A stretch of 64,000 bases of DNA from Odontocerum albicorne (lineage: Eukaryota; Arthropoda; Insecta; Trichoptera; Odontoceridae): assembly GCA_949825065.1 (NCBI GenBank), contig OX463844.1, positions 25,329,763-25,393,762 of the forward strand, written 5' to 3'. The notes beneath the pieces were generated by a model. That model was not told the DNA's origin. It saw nothing but the letters and a program-made list of their open reading frames with translations, and searched no databases. This document shows positions 11,222 to 22,292 of the stretch, piece by piece. Within the stretch, counting starts at the first letter, position 1; each line of letters starts with the position of its first letter. The translations under genes were made by a program, and so were the position numbers.

Positions 11222-11470
11222 GACCTACGAGGCCGAGTTGCTAAAAATATTGCTTTACACCCGGAGTTTCGGGTTCGAATTCCAAAGGTACCCGAAAAAA
11301 GTAGTCTAGTAACAATAGTCACAAGTGCTAGATGTGTGGCGAGTATTGTTGCCTTTTTAAGTGCGGGATCCTTTTGCCTACGTGCGATGACAACCCGCGA
11401 TTTCGGTGTCTACTGAAGTGGTTCTAAGCCTGAAGGTCCAATTAATGGGCCGAAGACAATGTTACATTGT
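11222..11470 (+). repeat. SINE family B
   Basis: tRNA-like head (GACCTACGAGGCCGAGTTGC, box B GGGTTCGAATTCC) followed by a second body type: GTCTAGTAACAATAGTCACA, GGCGAGTATTGTTGCC, GTGGTTCTAAGCCTGAAGG, GGGCCGAAGACAATGTT. This body recurs at 24380, 37550, 44127, 51752 and 54973. Family A-like tail sequence (CGTGGCAATCTCTTCCGACC) follows, suggesting a fusion or nested insertion. Confidence 0.65.
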
Positions 11471-11597
11471 CGTGGCAATCTCTTCCGACCAACCGAACTT
11501 GTCGAAAATCTGCTGGTCAAATTATTTTTCAAACATGTATACAATTTAAAATAATAAACCGTCAAAATAAACAGAAATATGTTAAATAGGCCTTAAG

Positions 11598-11790
11598 TGA
11601 AAATCCAACTATTTTTTTTTAAATTGAGTTAAACGGGGATTGAACTTACAACCCTTTTTCTTACCGCGTCATCTTACCGCGTCTAACAGCCAACTTGTTT
11701 AAAATGTCCGAATAACAAATTCGTTTAAGGTATTACACTTTCGCTGTGTACATTACAATCTGGCGGGATTATTGTCATATGGCAATCTCT
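11598..11790 (-). repeat. SINE family A, decayed reverse copies
   Basis: GGGGATTGAACTTACAACCC at 11636 is a degenerate box B complement with head to 11700. A tail piece (CTTTCGCTGTGTACATTACA, ATCTGGCGGGATTATTGTC) lies at 11727-11790, so order is rearranged: probably two overlapping fragments. Confidence 0.5.
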
Positions 11791-11799
11791 TAATTACAA

Positions 11800-12560
11800 A
11801 ATAAATAATGATCACCATTACTAAGATTAATTGTGTTTTTACGGCAATGTACGAGATTTTATAATTAATACATCTTTAAACGAAATAAAATATAAAAATG
11901 AAACAAAGGTTGTTTTGATGTACTTAATTTCACTTTTTATGTGGCATGACAATTGACAATTATCTTCAGGATTGATGTATGCAAAAAAGAATATTCTGCA
12001 CGCTAAATGCATATTTGAATGCAGTCTGTGGGGGGGAATCGATATCCATCGTTTTTTCTAACCAAGCAAGATCCCATAACAGTAATGTGAGATAGATCGA
12101 TACAATGCCGCTGCATATATCCGATGCAGTATGAATTATTTATTCCGCATACATGATTTGATAAGACTATATGTTAAAAGAGTTCAAAATTGATCTACTC
12201 GTACATAATTCAACCTAGCAAAGAAATTAACCTTCAAAAGTATATTTTCAAAAATGAAACTATTTCAAATTCCTGTACAAATACCATTAAGTATACAAAA
12301 CGTTTTGAGGGAATAATATGCACTTTTGGTTTCATGTAAAAAAAATTATAGATAAAAAAAACATTTCATTCATACAGCTATACGTATTTGAAAAAAAAAA
12401 CAGTCAATACGATAAAAAATAGCAATTTACGATGTGTTTTTTTTTCATTGTAAAACCTGTTCACTCAAAAGTATCTCAGGAATTTATGTTGGGTAACTAC
12501 TATTTGTCAGGAAAACAATAATTTTAACGAGAAAAAAAAACTACAAGTAAAGTAGTTTGA
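11800..12560. other. AT-rich DNA, no gene seen
   Basis: No recognisable coding or repeat structure; a GGGGGGG run occurs at about 12030. Confidence 0.45.
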
Positions 12561-12564
12561 AACA

Positions 12565-12630
12565 TGCAAGCAACCCGGGACGCTCGAGTATTAAGTAAGC
12601 ATTCTATGCTTTTAGCCACAGCGTCGAAAA
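12565..12630 (-). repeat. tRNA-like SINE head, third type
   Basis: Complement reads GACGCTGTGGCTAAAAGCAT, AGAATGCTTACTTAATACTC, GTCCCGGGTTGC: an A-box-like and a B-box-like segment. Related to 11115-11170. Confidence 0.4.
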
Positions 12631-13139
12631 TATTTCGTAAATAGTATTCTATTTATAAAAAACAATATAAAATAAAAATTCACGACAATACGAGAGATGT
12701 TGAATACAGATTTAAGGTCGGATCAATTGCACTATTGATGTGACTATACGCCACATTATTGGCCCGAATTCACAGTCTGAGTTTACACGAAATACTAAAT
12801 CTTTACTACTTTAACTGAATAAATGAGTAAATAATATTATTTTTTTATTTTTTTTATATCTTGCTTAAAAAAGAAAGTCAATTGGTTTCCTAACCTCGCT
12901 CTAAAGTTTGGAACGTACGAGTAATAGTATGTGATCCGACCATGAATATTAATCACAAAATATTAAGGTGAGAAATTAGTATTTTGGCTGAATTATCAAT
13001 TCGGAATACGTTCTAACATACTAATCAATTCAAATACAATATTAACTGGGCAATTCAATAGAAAAACTTTTAAAAAGAAGGTATTGAATTAAAACAATTA
13101 AATCCGTCATATTTTCACGAGATTGTTGTATTACGATAA

Positions 13140-13790
13140 GTCATGGTGATTGAAAAGTGAGAAACGGAAGTAAATGAGATACATGGATGAATAATGAGAG
13201 TCAAGAAGGAATATAGCGATTTAAGAAAAATGTGTGTAGCGATACGATACAAAGTCAATGAAGCACGAAAACATATATACTCGAACCGGCCAGTATCAAA
13301 ATCTGTTAAGATGATAGTTCACAATAGTATTTTGGTGCCAATTTTGATGGATGCGAAGGAAACCTGGACGTGGGAAAAGACTGAACAGAACTGAATAAAT
13401 GCTGTAGAAATATGTGCACTGAGAAAAAAACGAGGTGTGATAATAAAGGATAAAATACGGAATGAAAGTTAACTTAATGCTGATGTGTTCAGTAAGATGA
13501 ACAGCACGCTGAGATGATTTGGGCACGAGCATCGAATGAATGAAGAAAGACTAATAATAAATTAAACAGTGCAAATGTGAGTAGAAGGCGTGGAAGAGGA
13601 ATACCAAGGAGAGTATAGTTGGATCCAGTGAATTCTATTTTGAAAGAAAGAAATGTAAAAAGTCAGAGAAATCGTAGGAGTTGTACGATAAGGTGTATGG
13701 AATGTAGTAGATGCTAAATATGTGTGTCGAGATAGCAAAGTTTGGCGCGTTACTTGATCAGGACCTGACATTTAGTAAAATTTGAGGGAC
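13140..13790 (+). pseudogene. RTE-like non-LTR retrotransposon, 3' coding region
   Basis: The plus strand carries a 66-codon open frame (13194-13394) including SKSVKMIVHNSILVPILMDA and ETWTWEKTEQN, then INAVEICALRKKRGV after a stop, then in other frames FSKMNSTLR, GHEHRMNEERL and VCRDSKVWR. This succession (L-V-P-x-L-M, E-T-W-T-W, I-N-A-V-E, L-R-W-F-G-H, M-N-E-x-R-L) is the region after the reverse transcriptase palm in a LINE family common in insect genomes. Stops and frameshifts make it a fossil. Clade assignment to RTE-like is inference. Confidence 0.7.
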
Positions 13791-13799
13791 CTGAGCCGT

Positions 13800-14160
13800 T
13801 AAGCTTAATATACCATAATGTTTAAACCATTCCAGTAATTACCGTTTATTTTTCAATGTCAACAAATCGAAAATCCGAGTTCTGTCAGCTGTTGCGTAAA
13901 CTGCCCGTTAATTAGATTTTGCCTACAGTGCCCTTGAATTTCAGATTTATTTTACAAATTCAATGCGGAAATTGAGGTTGAGTATTAAATATTTCATCAA
14001 TAGCAACGATATTTGTAAATATTTAATTTTGAAAAATATTTTTCAAAATAATAAAATTCATGTGGCGATTAAGATAAATTTAATGTATTCAAACTGTTAA
14101 TTAAGTCACCGAATATAAATAATAATCAAATACGAAAAAAAAGTCAAAATAATTAAAACA
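13800..14160. other. AT-rich DNA, no gene seen
   Basis: Nothing recognised up to the target duplication of the foldback element. Confidence 0.45.
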
Positions 14161-14180
14161 AAAATATAACGAATTTTTGT

Positions 14181-14423
14181 AATTAATTTTATCAAACACT
14201 GTTTATTCCATTTTTTTGTAACGGTATAACCCTACCGATTTCAGGGCTTTCACCTCATATTCAGGGGAGCACAAACAAGTCTTGTTTGTGCTCCCCTGAA
14301 GATGAGGTGAAAACCTTGAAACCGGTAGGGTTATACCGTTACAAAAAGTGGAATAAACAGTGTTTGATAAAATAAATTACAATGTTTTTAAACCTCCACA
14401 ACGTTAATGCCTTAATTATAAAC
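14181..14423. mobile_element. Foldback element copy 1 with 20-bp target duplication
   Basis: The interval is a near-perfect palindrome of about 100-bp arms centred near 14282 (arms contain GTAACGGTATAACCCTACCG, GGGGAGCACAAACAAG), plus about 40 bp of unpaired sequence at the right end (CCTCCACAACGTTAATGCC). It is flanked by an exact 20-bp direct repeat, AAAATATAACGAATTTTTGT, at 14161-14180 and 14424-14443. A second copy is at 42458-42698 in opposite orientation. There is no coding capacity. The long duplication favours retrotransposon-type integration over cut-and-paste. Confidence 0.85.
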
Positions 14424-14451
14424 AAAATATAACGAATTTTTGTTTAGTCTC

Positions 14452-14690
14452 ACAAATCAGACCAAGGAACAGTCTGCGTGGCAAAGTTGGTAAGATGTAT
14501 GTCTTTCAACCTGGGGGTTGCGGATTCGATTCCCGTTGATATCGATTTTTTTAAGAAGGATTCTAGTCTGGTTTTTACTAAAGGCATCTTTAACGCTTTT
14601 CTGATTGGTTGAAAACCATTGCTACATTGCAACAAGTCCGCCAGGTTGTACTATATACAATGAATGTGTTACACAATACAATAATATTTA
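14452..14690 (+). repeat. SINE family A, near full length
   Basis: Head with GCAAAGTTGGTAAGATGTAT, box B GGATTCGATTCCCG, T-run, TTCTAGTCTGGTTTTTAC, TTGCTACATTGCAACAAGTC, tail GTACTATATACAATGAATGT. Confidence 0.75.
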
Positions 14691-14896
14691 TATAATTTAT
14701 TATAGCCTATAATTTTACAGAATACAATTAGTCAATAAGTAAAATAAATTCGTTCTAAATCAAAGCGTTCCAGTAAAGATAAACTATAAATAAATATTTA
14801 AAGTGTAGATAAAACAATAAATAGATATGGTTATGAAAACTTTGATATGAAAAATAATAACTGAAATAAGTGTCAAGTTGTACATCAGAGAATAGG

Positions 14897-15098
14897 TACA
14901 ACGAAATATACAGTTGAACCTGACGGGTTCATGGGCATATGGCAATTTCTTTCAACCAACCAGAAAATGTTTAACAAGTCTCAAGTGAAAATCAGACTGG
15001 AAATTTTCTTTAAAAAACTTGGATACCTGAAATCAAACCCGTAACCCCGGGTTGGAAGACAGACGTCTTATGAACTAGGCCACAGAGGTCATCAAGCA
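14897..15098 (-). repeat. SINE family A, near full length, reverse
   Basis: From the tail (ACAACGAAATATACAGTTGA) through GGGCATATGGCAATTTC and ATCAGACTGG to a box B complement (AATCAAACCCGTAACCCCGG) and A box (GAACTAGGCCACAGAGGTC). Confidence 0.75.
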
Positions 15099-15429
15099 TG
15101 TGTTTTTAAAAACAATAATAACAAAATTCACTCACAGAAAATAAAAGCTAATGCTAAAAGTTCCTATAAACCGAAACCATGAAATATTTTAGTTTTTTTC
15201 TTCTCAACTTTAGTTTACTTATGGCTTTATTCAAGAATTCTTGCAAAAGAGATACTGAAATAACTAATACATCGTACTTGAGACATGTGAAAGTGGTTTA
15301 AATTGAACAGTAAACGATGCTATTTTCCGGGTGGCCTTAGATACACCGAGTTCAATGCCCAGAATGGCAATGGTAGGACACCAAGAAGAAATATGAGTAA
15401 CTATTTCAATAGTCTTTACTAATATTATT

Positions 15430-15775
15430 TCATCTTCTTGAGGTGCCGTCTTTTGTTAAGAGATTGGCCACAATCATGGCAATTCTTATTCAATTCATTA
15501 CAGTCCGGAACAACTTACTAGAACTGCACCCAAACCACTTCCGCATGTAAGCTAATAGAAGCGGTGTCATCCTTTGCTTCGTGTCATTTATTTTATCCTG
15601 GATGATCATATGTGAAAAACTATATCTGGCGCCACTCACTGTGTGACAGACACAGCAAGTTGCGAATTTTCATAGTTTTAAGCAATATTCGGTCCATATA
15701 CAGACGATCTATCCAAAGAATCTTGAGTATATGTCTGTAAATCCACATCTCAAAAGCATCGATCTTACGTGAGGT
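15430..15775 (-). pseudogene. LINE reverse transcriptase C-terminal fragment
   Basis: Minus strand reads KIDAFEMWIYRHILKILWID from about 15770, then RILLKTMKIRNLLCLSHSEW, and near 15440 GQSLNKRRHLKK. The E-M-W-x-Y-R-x-I-L-x-I-x-W-x-D block follows the palm domain in many non-LTR retrotransposons of insects. Several stops are present. Confidence 0.65.
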
Positions 15776-15961
15776 TTTCTATTATTTTACAGATAACATT
15801 AGTAATTGGCTTAAAACTATTAAATAAGCCTCGATGTGAAATTTGATTTGAAAACGCGGTTTTGATTGATGATGATTTATGTAAGTAACAAGACTTAAAC
15901 ATGTACTTGTATATTATATTCGTCTGAAATGCAAAAAATGTTCACAATACTTTGTATAAGC

Positions 15962-16285
15962 TATAACGTCGACGATAAACGAGTGCAATAATTTATGCGA
16001 TCAATACATACGAGAACGACTTAAGCAGACCAAAATAATCAATGTTGCTGATAGCGTTGCCACCCAGAGTGTGAGGTGGCACTGGAACATTGCCAGATGT
16101 ACTGATGATAGGTAGATCCAACAAGTGCGGGTATGCAAACCAAGGACAGGGAAAATAAATAAACGAAGATCGCTAGCAAGATGGTCGGATAATATAAAGA
16201 AATTATAGTGAAAGCGGCGACTGGAAGTAATGTGTCCATGATAGACACGAGTGGAAGAGAAGAAGGTGCCTTTATCCAACATTAA
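15962..16285 (+). pseudogene. RTE-like LINE C-terminal fragment
   Basis: Plus strand reads, across frameshifts, VADSVATQSVRWHWNIARCT, DDR, VCKPRTGKINKRRSLARWSD, NIKKL, KRRLEVM. This matches the pattern K-W-x-W-A-G-H-x-A-R-R-x-D-x-R ... P-R-x-G-x-R ... R-W-x-D-D-I at the end of RTE-like pol proteins, where the last His of the zinc-knuckle-like segment is degraded here. Dead copy. Confidence 0.6.
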
Positions 16286-16299
16286 AACTTTTTAAATTC

Positions 16300-16800
16300 A
16301 AATGCATCTATAGCAATTTACTAATGGCAGATATCAGTTGTGGTTCATCAATCGTATATTTGTGAGAACGACAATCGAACATTTAGGTAATTCCATGTCC
16401 AAATTGGTGGATATGTTTAATGTGAATGTTGAAGAGTTCAGGAGGGTTCTTCTCCGGCATTTCCTCAATCTTAGGTCTTGACTGGGAGACTGGTTATTTC
16501 ATTTAAACTTTATCGTGAACATTGTTCTTTATGATTTGCACTAAAATTCGTATTCTTGTTGGCCTTGAGAAAAAAGTTGTTTTTGCCTTCTTAAGTCTTG
16601 TATTGTTGATTAACAATTTTATTTTATTACATTTTTTTATTTTCTGTGTTGTGGTACTATTGAGTACTTCCATGTAACCTATTTTGAAGGATATATGTAC
16701 ATACTCTGAATTATGTTATTTTATTTGAGTATGTCAATATTCTAACTTTTTTTTTATAAATGTTACTGTGATATGTAAAATACGTTTAAATGTCGATTAG
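16300..16800. other. AT-rich DNA, no gene seen
   Basis: No frame or repeat recognised. Confidence 0.45.
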
Positions 16801-16803
16801 CTG

Positions 16804-16906
16804 AAATATTTTCTTTAATAAATAGAGGTGTGTATTAATTTCATTTTCATAAAAGTATTATAAAAATGAAATTAATACACGCCTCTATTTATTAAAGAAA
16901 ATATTT
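16804..16906. repeat. Near-perfect hairpin, 44-bp arms, 15-nt loop
   Basis: Arms at 16804-16847 and 16863-16906 are complementary with a single mismatch (GAGGTGTGT against ACACGCCTC, G-U pairable in RNA). The loop is 16848-16862. It could be a small MITE, a palindromic duplication or a small-RNA precursor; no coding capacity. Confidence 0.95.
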
Positions 16907-16909
16907 GAA

Positions 16910-18940
16910 ATATTATAAAATTCTACCAAATACAATACATTTTATGTATTCCTCAAAATGTAGTGTTTTCAATCATATATATTGCACATTTAAATTGACA
17001 GAAAGAAATAACTAAAAATCATAAAATCCCAATTTTAGTGGCCAAGGTAAACAGGAAAATATTTGAAGAATGAATTTAGTTTCAAACTTGAAATATAAGG
17101 AGGGCACGTCTCAAGGTTATGGTTGATTGAAATATGTAAATAAATATTTAATATTTTCGGGAAAGGTACGAGTTTAAGAACGAAATAGCATTCAACATAA
17201 TTTTTAAGCATTTTTATAGAAACAGAAATACATTTTATTACATGTAAATAATTTCTTCGATATTTGACATTTCTCCATACCAGTAGGTAGCTAAGAAAAG
17301 TTAGCTCATAAAAAAGTGATGAAAGTACAAATCTAACAAAAGTTACCGAATCACCGTACCAAAATAAAGTACATATTTTCCTAAGTAAGACATTTTTCTT
17401 AAAGTAGTTTCTTTTATTCTTGTTCCTACCTTAGACCAAATTTTTTTTTTCTCTGACAGTTTGTCAGAGCACAATATTTAAAACAGAATAAACTACATTT
17501 TGCGAACTAGTAGAATCAATCCCAAATGAGTTTTACTTTATTGAGTTTAGATTTATTGTTCCTTCTGTTATGGGTTTTATTATCTGACAATTCGTTCACT
17601 TGTTGCATTCTTCACGTATTTTCAGATCGTCCATATTGATTTGGTTGTTGGAGTTCCAGATTCATAGCTTGTTTGAAAATGTGGTTTTCAGTTATTCTCT
17701 TAACACGTTCATACCACCGAAGCTAGTATAATTATTTTTAATTATAATAGCGTAGGTCCAGACAGAATGTTCAAATTTGTTTTATATATTTTTAATTTTA
17801 GTTTTAGGAAAATAACAGGGTGTTAATATTTTATAGAGCTAAAATCTATGTTATATTAAAACAATAAAATTAAACTTTTTTTTTTATTAAAGTCCATTAC
17901 ATTAAAATAGATATTAATTTGAAAGTGACGTTTGGAAATAATTGATTTCTACCATTTTACCTAAGATGTTCCCTAGTGCCGCTAATAATCTAAATTGTAT
18001 AGTCGTACGGAATAAGGTATACAACTCAAGTTAAAACCAATAAGACCTTTAACCGCATATTTTATGTCAAAATATGTGACATGATTTATATGCAATTCTA
18101 TTTATTTCAAATATAAAAAAATGGAAAATTTTCCCATCATTAGCGTACTTAGTAATTTGTACAATTTTGATAGAATCATCAAAATTGAGAATTCTTTCAA
18201 GACACTGCGTTTCAAACATTTTGATTACCTCCGCAGGTATCGCGCGTTTGAAGACACATTTGTTCGAGTGTTTTTAAACTTCAAATTCAATACGGTATAT
18301 GAGAACCTTATTTTATCGATGCTACTGTATTTTTGATATACCATTATGCAAAAAAAAAAACGTGGTGTTCCCGATCGCAAAATTTAAGAAAAATAACCTA
18401 CCATATAATTCAAGACCAGTTTAACATACACATACTATATATCCATGTATATTATAAAATATTACTTCTTAGAGCTATTTATTATACGAGGCTATTATGA
18501 AAAATGTGTTTTAAATATTTTGATTAAGATAGATCGATCAATTTCATGAGTGGAAAATTGATTTAAGACTTAACTACAGGGGAAACATTTTAACATTAAT
18601 ATTACTATACGTTTATGGATCTTTAGACACGTAACATAAATCAAAAATGTTACCATAAACAGGGAAAGGAAGATAAAAACGAGGTTGAATGTCGCTTACA
18701 AGCAACACTGCACTGCCTCATCTCAGCATGATCGTCAGCTCATAAATGGCGAGCACAGTGCGTGATAAATTAAACATAATCTAGAATTTAAACGCTATAT
18801 ATATGATTGCAGAAAATAAGTGTTTTAAGTTGACATTCAGGTGGCGTAAAAAGAAAACAAGTGTATGGAGTTGACATTCACAAAGTGTGAAACATCGACG
18901 TATTTTAATGTTCAATGTCTACCAGTTTATGTTGAAATAC
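16910..18940. other. AT-rich DNA, no gene seen
   Basis: About 2 kb with no recognisable gene or element. A 71-codon frame at 18121-18336 (plus) has no recognisable motif. TCTGACAGTTTGTCAGA at about 17452 is a short palindrome. Confidence 0.4.
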
Positions 18941-18945
18941 CACTA

Positions 18946-19586
18946 TGGTCTAAAAGTTTCCGGTCAGAACAAGTTAGAGAACATGTATGGACATATACTA
19001 CACCGGTTAAGGCTATCGCATGGTCAGGCGATGTAATAGTTAAAATTTGATACCTCTTCTCCCAGTAGCACGTCAACTAGAGTCGATAGAAGAGACGTGT
19101 TGTTTTGATATATTCTGAAATGTTAAAATTTTGCTGTCGACTGAAAATCATCTCTGTCATATTCCAGTGAAATATTGGGCTGAGCAGTTTCGCTTAGGCA
19201 GATAATTAAAGCATGCCATAAAAACGAAACGCCAAGGAAAACTGTCACAATGTGTGAAAATATTGCTCGACAATGCGCCAGTGAACAGTGTTGTTGTTGC
19301 GAAGGCTGCCATTTAACATTGTGGTTTCCAAGAATTTATTCGACCACCCTTTAGTCCCGACTCAGCCCCAGCGAAATGTTTTTACTTACAAAACTGAAAT
19401 GCGACATGCGTGGAAAAAAAATAAAAGTGAAGAAGTGTTACACCATTTTGAGAACAAACCTTCAGAATATTTTTCTTGTGATATTGAAAAATTGATTAAT
19501 CGTTCTAAATAATGTATTAACTACAGAGGGACGTTACATTAATTTTTTTAAAAATAAATATCGATATGCCGGAAACTTTTGGACCT
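18946..19586 (+). mobile_element. Mariner element fossil with terminal inverted repeats
   Basis: TGGTCTAAAAGTTTCCGG (18946-18963) is mirrored by CCGGAAACTTTTGGACC (19569-19585). A TA precedes the left end. Inside, the plus strand reads LDNAPVNSVVVAKA near 19270, then FIRPPFSPDSAPAKCF near 19335, the D-N-A-P ... P-P-x-S-P-D-x-A-P catalytic core of mariner transposases, and a C-terminal stretch ending at 19512 (EVLHHFENKPSEYFSCDIEK). The final catalytic Asp position after A-P reads Lys, and the N-terminus is deleted or decayed. Inactive. Confidence 0.75.
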
Positions 19587-19599
19587 CACTACGTACTTC

Positions 19600-20270
19600 A
19601 ATACCAAAGGGGCATGACAGAAAAATGTGATGAATATTGTCATAAAACGAGTTTTTGATATTATGCAACATAATTATGTTGTTGATTCGTCGATGGAGCT
19701 GTTAATCTGCCGGAATTCGAGATGGGTGATAAAATACAAGGTTGGTGGGTCAGGAAAATATGGAAGCTATATTCGAAGGTCTATCAAGAAGTGTAAGTCA
19801 AGTTAATGAAATTAACGCTACAAGAACTAGATTCCAGTCAGAACATGTTTCAAGTATCATTATCATCATTAATCAACTTTTACACTCCATCTGGAACATA
19901 GGGATGCCACATAACCCTTGTATCTAGATTGGCTCACAGACTGGCACTCCACGTCGTTTCACGACAGGAGAAAATTTGCAAATCATCCCATCGTAACATA
20001 AGTAAGTGTATGGTGTAAGATAGTCGTACGATTTTTTAATATCTTGATTAGCTAACAGCGAATTTCACCAAGGTCCTATCGAAAAGTTTATTGGCTTTTG
20101 AAATGAGGCGCGTTAGTCAGATGATGGGTGTTGAAAGCATAATTTATATGAAGTAATATAATCCCCAAAAGCTAATGTTTATGATAATTTATTCGAACTA
20201 GATTGCTTCGACATGTCATTGTATTTTCTTCTTAAATGTATGGAGATCACAGTCCATGCTTCGAAATAAA
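19600..20270. other. Possible LINE debris, otherwise nothing
   Basis: CATTATCATCATTAATCAAC at 19858 followed by an 'ACTCCATCTGG' tract resembles the ATC-rich 3' ends of RTE-like LINEs, but no coding match was convincing. Confidence 0.25.
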
Positions 20271-20278
20271 ATTAAACA

Positions 20279-20389
20279 TTTTACCACTTACGAGTATACG
20301 ATATAAGCAGATCAGTTTTACCACTTACGAGTATACGATATAAACATACCAGTTTTACCACTTACGAGTATACGATATAAGCAGATCAG
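20279..20389. repeat. 37-bp tandem repeat, three copies
   Basis: TTTTACCACTTACGAGTATA plus CGATATAARCAKAYCAG repeated three times without spacers; each copy includes TACGAGTA. Confidence 0.9.
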
Positions 20390-20505
20390 TTTCGAGAATT
20401 AATCTTCTCTTTCTCAAAATGGTGTATACATTGTAACTTGGAAAAGAGAAAAGATAATATTTCGAAACTAATCGGTTTATGGTACATCAAATAAGTGGTA
20501 AAATA
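20279..20505. repeat. Inverted-repeat structure around the 37-bp repeats
   Basis: The first half ends in AGTTTCGAGAATTAATCTTC (20388-20407) and TCTTT; its partner AAAGAGAAAAGATAATATTT, CGAAACT lies at 20444-20470. Beyond it AATAAGTGGTAAAA (about 20490-20503) pairs with TTTTACCACTTA at the left edge. The whole could be a small foldback/MITE whose left end became tandemly repeated. Confidence 0.55.
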
Positions 20506-20509
20506 CAAC

Positions 20510-22280
20510 GTTTATAAAATGACATATTTTATATTTAAATATAATGTCGCCAAGTGAAGGTTTAAAATTATTTGAAGCCATATTTGAAAGTCAAACCATT
20601 CCGAGACTCACCGACAATCCAATTCGGGACACCGAGATGCCAAACAAGCATGATAGCAATCTAAGACAGTACTCTAAGAATGTATACAGCGCTATTCTGT
20701 AAAAACAAATATCCTTAAAGCGCTCCAGATTAAGTAAGACAGCTACTAAACACCAGGACTACGATATAGAGGTGAAAAAAGATCTCAAAGTTAATCCAGT
20801 ATTAATCAAGAAAACACGAAAATCACTGGCCAATTGCACCAACTGCTAATAATACTCTTGCAGCCGGTCTGTTGCGGTTACAGGTTGAATAATTCCACTA
20901 AGGCTGCGGGTTCAAGCATTATATTTTCTAGAGGTCATAAAGGTAACGTGCGCATAAATTTGAATATCATTTTGTCCAAGTTGAGTAATTAACACGAACT
21001 AAAATTTATCAAACTTCTAGAATTTCCTTGAAAAAAAAAACATAATAAAAAAGCGATGTGATGTATTATACAATAAGAGGTAAATAATTACCCTACGAGA
21101 AGCTACGATGACTTTGGCTTCCAAAAACCAAAATGAGAAAACGTCAAAATAATCTATAGTACAAAGTTTTCACGATTTTTAAAGAAATACCAAAAAGTAT
21201 TTAAATAAGCGGAGAGCATTCAGACTTTTCGTTGTCTGTGTGTTTTATATTTTAAGGGTAGATTTAAGAATTGTTGAAATAAAAACATATGTAACTGTAA
21301 AATGACAGATGTAAGGCAATAATTATGTTCAAATTAGTTTATATTTTTTTTATACTAAATAAATAAATAAACGGTTCAAGTAGTCCTATATAAAATAACA
21401 TTTAATTAAATTTAGTAACTAATATCTTATAAATCATGAATAAATTAAACCGAAATCGGCGTAATAGAGAAAAATAATGTTTAATTCCGAAAACAGACCT
21501 TTGTAGCAAATTATGTTTAAAAACGAATTTTACACAATGATCGATATGAGTTATACAGCTATGCAGTTAAAACCCATATTTAGCAGCAATATTATTTTCG
21601 CAAATGTTTTTTTTAAATAATGGATTAAAAAAGTACATAATGTATGTTGTGTCCAGAGACATCAACTATAAATTGTAAATCAAATGATGTGCATTTAAAG
21701 TAATCGTTTGAAAATGAATAAAATTATTTTAAGTACAGTCATCAATGATGAATACATTATAAATATCCCATTATTTTGTATTGGCAGATTCAAAACCGGA
21801 TAAGCAATTGAAGAAACTCAATATGTCGATACTTTAATTTTTTATGGCTCAAACAATAATCAAATTATACGAATCAAGAGTATTTTCTTTTAAAATTTAT
21901 TTGAAGAAGTCTGTTGAAGTATCCCCATTTCACGACTTCAAAATGATATTTTTAAAAGATATAAAGTGTAAAAAGCTTTACAAAATTCATTTTAGGACAG
22001 TTAACATAATAAGGATTACTTGAATATCGTTATGCTAACTATGAATTAACTGTTTTCAGAGTTAGTAACGCGTTTTATATTGTTCAATCCTTTGTAAGAT
22101 AAGCGTTGGTTTATCGGCAGTTCCTAGAATTCCTCCTTTGTTTTCAAGTCTTGAGTCAATGCTAAACCAATAACGTTCAATATGATGTTTATATTCGTTA
22201 CCTTACGAGGAAATTATGCTTATTCCATGGCATAATGTCAAAAAATAAGATAGCAAATAAAATACGCGTAAACGGTTCAC
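20510..22280. other. AT-rich DNA, no gene seen
   Basis: 1.8 kb without recognised features. GGTTACAGGTTGAATAATTC at 20877 could be a worn box B of a SINE. Confidence 0.4.
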
Positions 22281-22292
22281 AATATATTATAA

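Noticed and set aside
14240..14345. Functional hammerhead ribozyme in the foldback arm
   Set aside because: CTGATGA- and GAAA-like boxes and a possible third helix are there, but the first helix does not form and the cleavage triplet is uncertain, so it is not annotated.
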